Assembly (NCBI GenBank): GCA_050180485.1
Contig: JBFXED010000016.1
Span: 1-64,000 of the forward strand
Source: CADEGL01 sp050180485
Lineage (GTDB): Bacteria > Pseudomonadota > Alphaproteobacteria > CADEGL01
Direction: 5' to 3'
Length of the DNA: 64,000 bases
The notes below the pieces were generated by a model. The model worked only from the letters and a program-made list of their open reading frames with translations. It was not told the origin of the DNA and did not search any database. Of this stretch, positions 26,299-34,025 are shown one piece after another. Both the position numbers and the translations under genes were made by a program. Each line of letters starts with the position of its first letter. The stretch's first letter is position 1.

Positions 26299-27530
26299 GC
26301 GACGAGATCGACACGGAGCCCGGCCGAATGGCCATATGGCAAGGCGCCGAGATTGATGGCAATGCGCCGTTCGCGCAACAGCGTCCGCCGTGCCCCCTGC
26401 CAGACCGCAGCACCGTCCGCCGAGAGCACAATGCGGCCCGTGGTGTCGGCCGAAACGCGCAAAGAAGGGCGCAAGGCGCGCGTATCAGGCAGATCGACCG
26501 TCTCAGCAGCCCAACGCTGGGGCACCATATAACGCAGTTCCTCTCCCAACCAGAACGCGACCTCAGCCTGGACACCGTCCAAGTGGCCGGCCAGGAAAGC
26601 CGCGATACAAGCCCCGGCCCGCGCACCTTCCAGCGCGGCGACGCCGCTCGATTCCACCGGGCGCAGCAGATTGCCGGCGGCGAAGACGCCGGGTGCACTG
26701 GTCCGCATGTACTGGTCGATGACGGGACCGCCGGTGCGCGGATCCATCGCCAGGCCGCCCTCCTCCGACAAGGGCGCGTCGGGCACGAAGCTGCCGGAGA
26801 AGATCACGCAATCGCACGGAATGCGGCGCGTGCCTTCGGACGTCCGTAAGACAACGGCTTCGACCGTGGCACGGCCCGCGATCTCCTCGATCTCGGCGTT
26901 GAGCAGCACGGGCACGCCAAACACGGTACGGGCGATCGGCCGCGCGATGGGCAGCGACAGCACGCGCGAGCCGGGTTCGGCCATGGCCACGACCTTTAAG
27001 CCGCAATGGCGCGCGGTCAGAAGAACCGAAAAGGCCACATGCTCCGAACCGATCACGACCGCGCGCGGGCCGGGCACGGGGATGCCGCGTGTCTCCATCT
27101 GCTGTAGCGCGCCGGTGGTCAGCACGCCGCGCTCGGGCCGCGTGCCGGGCACAAGCCGCGCCGCCCGCGGCCGTTCGCGCACGCCGGTCGCAACCAGCAC
27201 GGCCTTGGGCCGGATTTCCCGCAAGCCAAGCTCTGGCCCCACCACGCGCAGCATGGGACCTGGCGCGATCTCCAGCACCGTGGTGCGCGGATGGAGGGTC
27301 GCGCGCGACAGATCGGTCTCGCCGATCAACCGGCGGATGAAGGAAGAGCCTTTCTCCAGCCGGTGCGAATACTCCCAGCCGAAACCCAGATGGCCGCAGT
27401 AGCGCGGCAGACCGCCGACCGTGTCGTCGCGGTCGAAGACAGCGATGCCGCGCACACCGCGCGCGGTCAGCGCGGCCGCCGCCGCGAGCCCCGCCGGTCC
27501 CGCCCCCACGATGGCGACCGTGGGGTTCAT
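26295..27530 (-). CDS. FAD/NAD(P)-dependent oxidoreductase (Pyr_redox type)
   Basis: A 411-residue two-dinucleotide-domain flavoprotein: VAIVGAGPAGLAAAAAL at about 5-21 for FAD, a central NAD(P) motif around VVIGSEHVAFSVLL, and the FAAGNLL motif near 285-291. It resembles the oxidoreductase subunit that accompanies GlpA-like proteins in some glycerol-3-phosphate oxidising operons, and also opine/HCN synthase subunits. No cysteine cluster is seen in it; the [2Fe-2S] module is on its neighbour. It has ATGA-type overlaps with both flanking genes. Inferred role: electron exchange between the GlpA-like subunit and NAD(P) or quinone. Confidence 0.82.
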   Translation of the reverse strand: MNPTVAIVGAGPAGLAAAAALTARGVRGIAVFDRDDTVGGLPRYCGHLGFGWEYSHRLEKGSSFIRRLIGETDLSRATLHPRTTVLEIAPGPMLRVVGPELGLREIRPKAVLVATGVRERPRAARLVPGTRPERGVLTTGALQQMETRGIPVPGPRAVVIGSEHVAFSVLLTARHCGLKVVAMAEPGSRVLSLPIARPIARTVFGVPVLLNAEIEEIAGRATVEAVVLRTSEGTRRIPCDCVIFSGSFVPDAPLSEEGGLAMDPRTGGPVIDQYMRTSAPGVFAAGNLLRPVESSGVAALEGARAGACIAAFLAGHLDGVQAEVAFWLGEELRYMVPQRWAAETVDLPDTRALRPSLRVSADTTGRIVLSADGAAVWQGARRTLLRERRIAINLGALPYGHSAGLRVDLVA

Positions 27531-28900
27531 GGCTTCCCCGTCCGCAGCATGCTTTCAACCCGCGCACCGCAGAAGAACCCCTGGCAGCGCCCCATCATCA
27601 CGCGCGTGCGGCGCTTCAACGCCTTGAGCGAATGGGCAGGAACGGGGCCGGAAAGCGCATCGCGGATTTCACCCACGCTGACCCGCTCGCAATGGCAGAC
27701 CATCTCGCCATAGGACGGATCGGCCGCAACGCGCGCGGCATCCGTCCAGGGACGCGCCACGTCCGGATCGGCTAGGCTCGGCACGCGCGCGGGCTTGATC
27801 GCTTCCTTGCGCGCCGCTTTCACGATTTCCGGCACCACCAGTTCGACAACGTATTCGGCGATGCCAAGCGCGCCTGAAAGCCCGGTCGAGCGGATGCCCG
27901 CGCAGGTGAGCCAACCATCGGCGAAGCGGGGGATGATGCGATATTCCGGCTTCTCCGTAGCGGGCCGCATGCCCGCGTACATCGCGGCAACCGGCTCATC
28001 GAGCAAGGCGGGCAGCATACGCCGCGCGGCGGTGGTCAACTGCGTGATCCCTTCCGGGGTGACCCGCCGGTCGTCGGGATCGGGCACCTCTTCCGCCGTC
28101 GGACCCAGCAACACATTCCCGAAGATGGAGGGCGCAATATAGACGCCGCGCGTAGTCGGCGTGGGCGCAGGGCGCAGGATGACGTCCACCAGCCGCCTCG
28201 CGCGCTTGTCGTAAACGATGTATTGGCCGCGCCGTGGCTTGACCGTCAGATCGCGATAGCCGGCCAGCGCCTCGACATGATCCGCGCGCAATCCCGCACA
28301 GTTGATGACGAGTCGCGCGCGTACCTCGCCGCCCGGCGTCGTCAGCATCCAGACGCCGTCGCGCCGCGCGGCGGCCGTAACGGGCACCGAATCGTGGTAA
28401 TCCACGCCGTTCACGACCGCGTCCAGCGCGTAGGCATAGGCCGTGGAGAATCCATCCACGATGCCTTCCTCTGGCGCCCAGGCCGCGGCCACGGCACCCG
28501 GTGCCAGATGCGGCACGCGGGCATAGATACCATCCGCGTTGAGCAGCTCGACCGAACCGAAGCCCTCGGCGCGCGAGGCGCGCACCTCCTCTTCCACCAC
28601 GCGCGCTTCGGACTCATCGAAGGCCACGGTCATGGCGCCGACCAGGCGGATGGGCAGGCCGAGCGACGGGGCTTCGGCCAAATAACGCTGATGCCCGCGC
28701 ACGACCAGCTTCCGTTCCAGCGAACCCACAGGCGTGTCGTTGCCGGTAGCCAGCGTGGCCGTGTTGCCCTTGCTGGCCTCGTCGCACAAATCGCTGTTGG
28801 CTTCGAGCAGGATCGCGCGCAAGTGATAGCGCGAAAATTCGCGCGCGACCGCGCAGCCCACAACACCCGCGCCGATGATGGCGACGTCGTAATCCGCCAT
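27527..28900 (-). CDS. GlpA-like FAD-dependent oxidoreductase with C-terminal BFD [2Fe-2S] domain
   Basis: A 457-residue protein. An N-terminal DAO fold (DVAIIGAGVVGCAVAREF, about 4-21) precedes a C-terminal Fer2_BFD domain with four cysteines, CHCERVSVGEIRDA and GRCQGFFCGARV. This is the layout of anaerobic glycerol-3-phosphate dehydrogenase subunit GlpA. The ATG at 28898-28900 overlaps the kinase stop by one base (TGATG); the longer frame only reads back into the kinase. Together with the neighbouring oxidoreductase it would oxidise a secondary alcohol or amine, plausibly the product of the adjacent kinase. The substrate is unknown. Confidence 0.84.
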   Translation of the reverse strand: MADYDVAIIGAGVVGCAVAREFSRYHLRAILLEANSDLCDEASKGNTATLATGNDTPVGSLERKLVVRGHQRYLAEAPSLGLPIRLVGAMTVAFDESEARVVEEEVRASRAEGFGSVELLNADGIYARVPHLAPGAVAAAWAPEEGIVDGFSTAYAYALDAVVNGVDYHDSVPVTAAARRDGVWMLTTPGGEVRARLVINCAGLRADHVEALAGYRDLTVKPRRGQYIVYDKRARRLVDVILRPAPTPTTRGVYIAPSIFGNVLLGPTAEEVPDPDDRRVTPEGITQLTTAARRMLPALLDEPVAAMYAGMRPATEKPEYRIIPRFADGWLTCAGIRSTGLSGALGIAEYVVELVVPEIVKAARKEAIKPARVPSLADPDVARPWTDAARVAADPSYGEMVCHCERVSVGEIRDALSGPVPAHSLKALKRRTRVMMGRCQGFFCGARVESMLRTGKP

Positions 28901-29757
28901 CAACCGATTCCCCTTATGCCGGCGGGATCGATACCCAGCCGGCCGAGGCAAAGGCGTGTGTAGTCGGCCAGGTCGCCGCGGATGCCCTCGGCTTGGATCT
29001 GGATCAGGCACCACAGCGCTTCGCGCACCACGACGGCGTCCTTGAGCCCATCGACCGTGGCGCGGTCCGCGCCGCCGTGGCGTTTCACCGCGCGCTCCAG
29101 CGCCGCATCATCGAGGGCGAAGTTCATGGCCAGATTGGCCAGGTCGGTCGCCGGATCGCCCAGCCCCGCATACTCCCAATCGATCAGCCACATGTTCCGG
29201 CCGTCGTCGATGAAGTTCTCAGGGATCAGATCGGTGTGGATCAGCCCGCGCAATTCGCCCGCGGGCGCGGCATTCAAGATCGCGTCGATGCGGGCGCTCT
29301 GGGCGGGCGGCAACGTGCCCGGCGCCAAACGTGCGAGATAGGCGCGCGACCAGGCGACGGGATTGGCATTGGGCGTATCCGCCGGTAAGCGGCCTTCATG
29401 GATGCGCCGGAGCACGTCCACAATACGATCAAGCCGCGCGGGCGACAGCGCATCACCCTGCCGCAGGGTCTCGCCGTCCATGAAGCGCTGCACCAGCACG
29501 CCGTCGCGTGCGTGGACGACCGGCGGCGCAACGCCCAGATCAGCCGCCAGAGAGGCGCACAGCGCCTCGCGGCTGCGCACGATGCCATGATGGGGTAGAT
29601 CGGCAGCAACCCGCGCGAAGAAACGCTGGCCGCCCGCGTCCACGCAATAGTTGATGTTGGTGCGACCGACCGACAGGCGCGTCACCGTGGGCGCGGCCGG
29701 CCAGATCGGCAGGCGGCGCAGGCGTTCCTCGGCGCTTAAGTCAGAGACAGCATCCAT
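28900..29757 (-). CDS. APH/choline-kinase-like small-molecule phosphotransferase
   Basis: A 285-residue protein-kinase-like-fold phosphotransferase. The catalytic loop HTDLIPEN (about 186-193) has the expected H-x-D-x4-N pattern, and the metal-binding D is in LIDWEYAGLGDP (about 204-215). An N-terminal nucleotide lobe runs to about residue 90. The family phosphorylates hydroxyls of choline, ethanolamine, homoserine, methylthioribose or aminoglycosides; WEYAG with NINYCVD is closest to the choline/ethanolamine type. Its overlap with a GlpA-like oxidase argues for catabolism, not drug resistance. A GC hairpin (29758-29784) lies directly before the start. Confidence 0.83.
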   Translation of the reverse strand: MDAVSDLSAEERLRRLPIWPAAPTVTRLSVGRTNINYCVDAGGQRFFARVAADLPHHGIVRSREALCASLAADLGVAPPVVHARDGVLVQRFMDGETLRQGDALSPARLDRIVDVLRRIHEGRLPADTPNANPVAWSRAYLARLAPGTLPPAQSARIDAILNAAPAGELRGLIHTDLIPENFIDDGRNMWLIDWEYAGLGDPATDLANLAMNFALDDAALERAVKRHGGADRATVDGLKDAVVVREALWCLIQIQAEGIRGDLADYTRLCLGRLGIDPAGIRGIG

Positions 29758-29808
29758 GCCGCGCGCAGCATAGCCGCGCGCGGCACGGGACGCGACGTTA
29801 TCGCGGGC

Positions 29809-30645
29809 TTAGGACAGGGCGACCGGCTTGTGGTGGGCGTCCTTGTACATGGTGGCCGCGCTGTACTCGACCGCGATTCGGTGCGCCTCGATGGCCTCCG
29901 GCGTCATCTCGCCGTGGCAGGGCGGCTCGGGGTCGAAATTGTGGTGGCGGTCTTCCCCACGCACGAGGGCGGCGCAGTCGCGCGGTCCCTTGTTGACCGC
30001 GAAGGTCGGCATGTAGCTGGGCAAGAACAGGATACGCCAGCGGTCCACAAAGTTCGGGCCCGAGCCGTGGATCAGGTTGTGGTGGAAGATGGCGGCTTCG
30101 CCGGCCTTGAGATCGACCGAGATAGCGTTCGAGTCATCGACCTTGGAAGTGATGTACTGGCCGCGCGTCAAGATACTGTCCTTGTCCTGCGTGTCCTGAT
30201 GCGGCAGGAGCGGGCCCTTGTGCGAGCCGGGGATCACCTTCATGCCGCCATTGGCCTCGGTGGAGGGCGTGAAGGCCAGCCAGAAGGTCACGGCCGGCTC
30301 GATCTTGATGTACATCGTATCCTGGTGCCAACCGGCGTAGGTCGGGCTGTTCGGCTTCTTGAAGCGGAACGAACTGGTCCAGCACAGGATGTCCGGTGTG
30401 CCGAAGATGCTTTCCGCCACGTCGACGAAGCGCGGGTTGCGGATCATGTCGTCAAGCCACGGACAGACCAGATGGGCTTTCAGGTCGATCTTCTTGGTCG
30501 CGTCGGGATAGCGCGCCTGGAGATCCTCCAGCTTACCGCGGATCTCGGCCATCTCGGCTTCGCTATAGATCGGGATCGGCGCGAGGTAGCCGTCGCGCTC
30601 ATAGGCGGCAAGCTGGTCCTTGGTCAGTCCGTATTTGGGCGCCAT
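29809..30645 (-). CDS. PhyH-family Fe(II)/2-oxoglutarate dioxygenase, operon copy 2
   Basis: A 278-residue PhyH enzyme with the iron-binding H-x-D in GWHQDTMYIKIEP (about 100-112) and distal H in HHNLIHGSGPNF. VIPGSHKGPLLPHQDTQDKD and SILTRGQYI closely match the neighbouring PhyH gene. It follows that gene by 8 bases. The near-identical sizes and shared motifs point to a tandem duplication. Possible roles are two successive hydroxylations of one compound or two alternative substrates; the sequence does not decide. Confidence 0.87.
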   Translation of the reverse strand: MAPKYGLTKDQLAAYERDGYLAPIPIYSEAEMAEIRGKLEDLQARYPDATKKIDLKAHLVCPWLDDMIRNPRFVDVAESIFGTPDILCWTSSFRFKKPNSPTYAGWHQDTMYIKIEPAVTFWLAFTPSTEANGGMKVIPGSHKGPLLPHQDTQDKDSILTRGQYITSKVDDSNAISVDLKAGEAAIFHHNLIHGSGPNFVDRWRILFLPSYMPTFAVNKGPRDCAALVRGEDRHHNFDPEPPCHGEMTPEAIEAHRIAVEYSAATMYKDAHHKPVALS

Positions 30646-30653
30646 CTGTTTCC

Positions 30654-31490
30654 TCAGCTCAATGCGATCGCCTGGCGGTCACTGTCTTTGTAGAGAATCT
30701 TCTTGGCCTGCACTTCCACGGCCTCGCGATGGGCGGCGAGCTCGGCCGGGCCGAACTCCTCCACCGGCACGCGGTCGGGATCGAAATAGCGATATTCGTC
30801 GGTTCCGCGCACGACAAAGGCCGAGACGCGGCGATCATCCATGGGCTTGGACTTGGTCGCGAAATAACCCATCAGCATGACCAGCCGCCGGTCGTTCGTG
30901 TGGTTGGGACCGGAGCTATGGACGATGTTGTGGTCGAAGAAGCCGCACTCGCCCGGACGCAGTTGCAGCGGCGTGATGTTGGTCTTGTCGAAATCGGCGG
31001 TGATGTACTGGCCGCGCGTCAGGATGCTGTCTTTGTCGTGAGTGTCTTCGTGCGGCAGGATTTCCCACTTGTGGGAGCCGGGGACGACGCTGACCGTGCC
31101 GCTGTCGGTGTTGGTGGGCGACAGGGCCAGGAACGCGATCGTGCCCGTGGGACGGATGGTGATATAGCGCGTGTCCTGGTGCCAGCCGGCATAGGTCGGG
31201 CTCTTCGCCTTCTTGTTCCGCACGCTGGAATTCCAGCACAGGAGGTTGGGACCCAGGATGTCCTCCAGCGCGTCAAGCATACGCGGCATGCGTGTCAGCC
31301 GGTCGGCCCACGGCAACAGAAGGTTGCACTTGAGGTCGAGTTTGTTGAGGCTTTCCGGCCGCTCTGCCTCGAAACGTTCCAGATGACGCCGGTATTCCAG
31401 CGCGTCGTCCTCGGACATCACGCGGAACGGTGTGTGGAAGCCGTTCGCGCGGTAGGCCGCGATCTCGCTGTCCGTCAGTGCCTTGCCCAT
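30654..31490 (-). CDS. PhyH-family Fe(II)/2-oxoglutarate dioxygenase, operon copy 1
   Basis: A 278-residue PhyH enzyme. GWHQDTRYITIRP holds the iron-binding H and D; FFDHNIVHSSGPNHTNDRR holds the distal H and 2-oxoglutarate arginines. The start is the ATG at 31488-31490, 8 bases after the class II aldolase stop; the longer frame reads through the aldolase. The PGSHKWEILPHEDTHDKDS segment is nearly shared with its neighbour and, more distantly, with the phyH at 3142. It is expected to hydroxylate a small metabolite, whose product the aldolase could cleave. Confidence 0.87.
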   Translation of the reverse strand: MGKALTDSEIAAYRANGFHTPFRVMSEDDALEYRRHLERFEAERPESLNKLDLKCNLLLPWADRLTRMPRMLDALEDILGPNLLCWNSSVRNKKAKSPTYAGWHQDTRYITIRPTGTIAFLALSPTNTDSGTVSVVPGSHKWEILPHEDTHDKDSILTRGQYITADFDKTNITPLQLRPGECGFFDHNIVHSSGPNHTNDRRLVMLMGYFATKSKPMDDRRVSAFVVRGTDEYRYFDPDRVPVEEFGPAELAAHREAVEVQAKKILYKDSDRQAIALS

Positions 31491-31498
31491 CGCGCGCC

Positions 31499-32260
31499 TC
31501 AGCTCTTGTAGTCGGGTTCTTCGCGGTCGAGGTCGCGCTTCAGCGCCTCGTAGCTCAAGGCCGCGCTCTCTTCCCACTCGTCGTCGAGCTGGCTACGGGT
31601 GAACTGGGCGATCTGCTGGGGCACCTCGCGCGGCTCCTCGCCCGATTCCTTGATCCGATGAAGCTGCTGGCAAGCCAGTTCCATGTAATAGAGGTCGTAC
31701 CAGGTCTGGGAAACGTTCGCCCCCACGGCCGTGACGCCATGGTTGGCCGAGAGCAGCAGCGGCTTGTCGCCCAATGCGGCGGCCATGCGCGCGCCTTCCT
31801 CGAAGGAGGTGCCGAGTCCGCCGAAATGATCGTCATAGGCGACGCGGTCGTAGAAGCGCAGGGCGTCCTGGTGGACCATCAGCAAGCGACCCGGCTTGGT
31901 CATGGTCAGCCAGGTCGTATAGGCCGGATGGCAGTGCAGCACGCAGGCCGCGTGCGGCCCCAACTTGTGGAACGAGGCGTGGATGCACAGCGCCGAGCGC
32001 TCGATCTTGCCGCGGCCTTCCACGATGTTGCCGTCGAAATCCGAGACGATGAGGTTGGAAGCGGTAACTTCCGACATCAGCACGCCGTGGGGCTTCACGA
32101 GGAAACGGTCGGTCGTGCCCGGCACCACCAGTGTGAAATGGTTCCATATCCCATCGTCGAAGCCGAAGCGGTGCGCCAAACGATGCGCCGCCGCCAGATC
32201 GACCCGTGCCCGCCAGACCGGATCGGCCTTCTCGTCGATCCGCACCACGTTGCCTGTCAT
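31499..32260 (-). CDS. Class II aldolase/adducin family protein
   Basis: A 253-residue zinc-dependent class II aldolase/adducin-fold protein. AHRFGFDDGIWNHFTL is the family opening. Zinc-type histidines are seen in CVLHCHPAYT and later in LLSANHGVTAVG. Characterised members cleave or epimerise sugar phosphates (fuculose-1-P, ribulose-5-P) or decarboxylate; the substrate here is unknown. It is the first gene of a seven-gene operon with two dioxygenases, a kinase and redox flavoproteins. A dyad operator candidate lies 36 bases upstream. Confidence 0.86.
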   Translation of the reverse strand: MTGNVVRIDEKADPVWRARVDLAAAHRLAHRFGFDDGIWNHFTLVVPGTTDRFLVKPHGVLMSEVTASNLIVSDFDGNIVEGRGKIERSALCIHASFHKLGPHAACVLHCHPAYTTWLTMTKPGRLLMVHQDALRFYDRVAYDDHFGGLGTSFEEGARMAAALGDKPLLLSANHGVTAVGANVSQTWYDLYYMELACQQLHRIKESGEEPREVPQQIAQFTRSQLDDEWEESAALSYEALKRDLDREEPDYKS

Positions 32261-32295
32261 ACCCGCCTCCCTCGCCTTCGCGCGCTTCCCCGCCG

Positions 32296-32315
32296 CTTAG
32301 GCCGATATCCTAGCA
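32296..32315. promoter_or_regulatory. Dyad operator candidate before the aldolase-PhyH-kinase operon
   Basis: CTTAGGC-CGATAT-CCTAGCA matches the left half and core of the TTTAGGC-N6-GCCTAAA pattern. It lies in the divergent promoter region shared with the D-amino-acid dehydrogenase-like gene, about 94 bases from the second site at 32390. Confidence 0.35.
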
Positions 32316-32389
32316 ACGAACCGGCCGAAATACCCCTTGTCAGACAGGCCACCGCCCGCGACCATTTCCGCGAACGATGCCGCCAAAAT

Positions 32390-32409
32390 TCCTGGCCGAA
32401 CGGCCTAAA
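32390..32409. promoter_or_regulatory. Dyad operator candidate before the D-amino-acid dehydrogenase-like operon
   Basis: TCCTGGC-CGAACG-GCCTAAA. The core GGCCGAACGGCC is a perfect dyad, with AAAATT on both sides (32385-32390 and 32407-32412). The A/T-rich flanks and symmetry look regulatory, not coding, which supports the downstream TTG start for the neighbouring gene. Confidence 0.45.
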
Positions 32410-32448
32410 ATTAAATCCGGCGGTTCGGGCAGTCAAGCGGGGGACGGT

Positions 32449-33591
32449 TTGCCTCAACCCATCCAGTGCGACGTTCTGATCGTCGGCGGCGGCATCGCGG
32501 GCGCGTCGTTGGGCTATCGCTTGGCGCCCCATCGCAAGGTCGTCGTGCTGGAGCGTGAATCGGCGCCGGGATACCACTCCACCGGCCGCTCCGCCGCGGG
32601 CCTGTCCGAGAATCTCGGCACGCGGCCGATCCGCGCCTTGACCGCTCTCTCCCGCCCGTTCTTCGCGACGCCGCCGAAAGGCTTCGCCGATGTGCCTCTG
32701 ATGCGGCCCCGACCGTGGCTGTTCATCGCGCGCGCGGACCAGCGCGCGGAATTCGAAAGCCACCTGGCCGAGGCGCGCGAAACCTGCCCCGCCATCACCG
32801 AGCTTGACTCAGACGCTGCGGTGAAACTGTTCCCGCTGCTGCACCGCGACTATATCGACCGGGCGTTCCTCGAGGCCGAAGCGACGGACTTGGACGTGGA
32901 TGCGATCCTGCAAGGCTACCTGCGCGGCCTGCGCGCGCACGATGGAACGCTCGTGACGGATGCCGAGGTCCTGCGCGCGGAAAGGCAAAACGGTGCCTGG
33001 CGCGTCGACACGAAGGCGGCCTCCTACACAGCGCCCGTGCTGGTGAATGCGGGCGGCGCCTGGTCCGACGAGACCGCGCGCCTGGCCGGCGTGAAGCCGG
33101 TCGGTCTGGTGCCCAAGCGGCGCACGGCGATGATCGTGGCCCCGCCGAACGACGTGGATGTTTCGCGCTGGCCCGAGATCGACGATGTCGGCAATGAATT
33201 CTATGTGAAGCCGGAGGCGGGCAAGTTTTTGCTCTCCCCCTCCGACGAGACGCCATCGGCCCCGACCGACGCCCAGCCCGATGAGATGGACATCGCCATC
33301 GCGGTCGACCGGCTGGAGCAGGCAATGACGTTTAAGGTTCGGCGTATCGAGCGGAGTTGGGCGGGCCTGCGCAGCTTCGTCGCCGACCGCACGCCGGTAT
33401 TCGGCTTCGACCCTGGTGTCGAAGGCTTCTTCTGGCTGGCCGGCCAAGGCGGCGCGGGCATTCAGACCTCGGCCGGGTTGTCGCAGGCCGCCGCCAGCCT
33501 CATCCTGGGCACGGATTGGCCCGCGCTTCTAGCCACGCGCAGCATCACCCCCGCCACATTTTCGCCCGCCCGCCTCAGGAGCAACCCATGA
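32449..33591 (+). CDS. D-amino-acid dehydrogenase-like FAD oxidoreductase (DauA type)
   Basis: A DAO-family flavoprotein of about 380 residues. The FAD motif VLIVGGGIAGASLGYRL is near the N-terminus, VNAGGAWSDETARLAG is central, and WLAGQGGAGIQTSAGLSQ is near the C-terminus. The last segment closely resembles D-arginine dehydrogenase. Expected reaction: D-amino acid to imino acid, followed by hydrolysis to the 2-oxo acid and ammonia. I chose the TTG at 32449, preceded by GGGGGAC, because the ATG at 32377 would put a symmetric A/T-flanked operator inside the coding region and add a non-conserved 24 residues; the ATG remains possible. It is coupled to a RidA gene by ATGA overlap. Confidence 0.8.
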   Translation: MPQPIQCDVLIVGGGIAGASLGYRLAPHRKVVVLERESAPGYHSTGRSAAGLSENLGTRPIRALTALSRPFFATPPKGFADVPLMRPRPWLFIARADQRAEFESHLAEARETCPAITELDSDAAVKLFPLLHRDYIDRAFLEAEATDLDVDAILQGYLRGLRAHDGTLVTDAEVLRAERQNGAWRVDTKAASYTAPVLVNAGGAWSDETARLAGVKPVGLVPKRRTAMIVAPPNDVDVSRWPEIDDVGNEFYVKPEAGKFLLSPSDETPSAPTDAQPDEMDIAIAVDRLEQAMTFKVRRIERSWAGLRSFVADRTPVFGFDPGVEGFFWLAGQGGAGIQTSAGLSQAAASLILGTDWPALLATRSITPATFSPARLRSNP

Positions 33592-34025
33592 ACGACATAC
33601 GGCGCCACGACATCCCCGAATCGAAAGCCGCCCAGGTCTATCGCCATGTCGTTTTTGACGGAGACTATGTCTTCATCGCCGGGCAGTTGGCTTCGGATCG
33701 CACGAATCCGTCGCCGGTCCTGGGCGACATAGAGACCGAGACGCGCACGGCGATGGAGCTTCTGGGTGCGGCGCTGAAGTCCGTTGGCCTGGATTTCACC
33801 GATGTGATGCAGGCGCGTGTGTTCATGACTGATCTTTCGGAGTTCGCGCGCATGAACAAGGTCTACGGTTCGTTCTTTCCGCCGGGCGAGACGCCGGCAC
33901 GCACCTGTGTCGGCGTCGCGAATCTGTTGAACGGCTGTAGAATTGAGATCGATTTCGTCGCGCGCATGCGCAAGTTCGATTCGGCGAAGCATCTGGGCGC
34001 GCCGCGCGCGGAGCATGCGCGATGA
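33588..34025 (+). CDS. RidA-family enamine/imine deaminase
   Basis: A 145-residue RidA protein: GDYVFIAGQLASD, the PARTCV segment with catalytic arginine, and RIEIDFVARM. The start is the ATG overlapping the preceding TGA (ATGA); the longer frame is only the flavoprotein's shadow. The coupling is functionally sensible: an amino-acid dehydrogenase releases an unstable imine and RidA hydrolyses it. The next gene, an SDR, also overlaps by 4 bases. Confidence 0.88.
   Translation: MNDIRRHDIPESKAAQVYRHVVFDGDYVFIAGQLASDRTNPSPVLGDIETETRTAMELLGAALKSVGLDFTDVMQARVFMTDLSEFARMNKVYGSFFPPGETPARTCVGVANLLNGCRIEIDFVARMRKFDSAKHLGAPRAEHAR

Noticed and set aside
28900..29757. Aminoglycoside resistance kinase
   Set aside because: The catalytic motifs are shared by all APH/choline kinases, and the overlapping GlpA-like oxidase gene indicates a catabolic role.
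29758..29784. GC hairpin before the kinase as a terminator
   Set aside because: It has no T tract, and the genes on both sides appear to belong to one operon; at most it is an attenuating or processing structure.
32377..32448. The 24-residue N-terminal extension of the DauA-like protein
   Set aside because: It is not conserved-looking and contains the symmetric operator candidate, so the TTG start is preferred although unproven.
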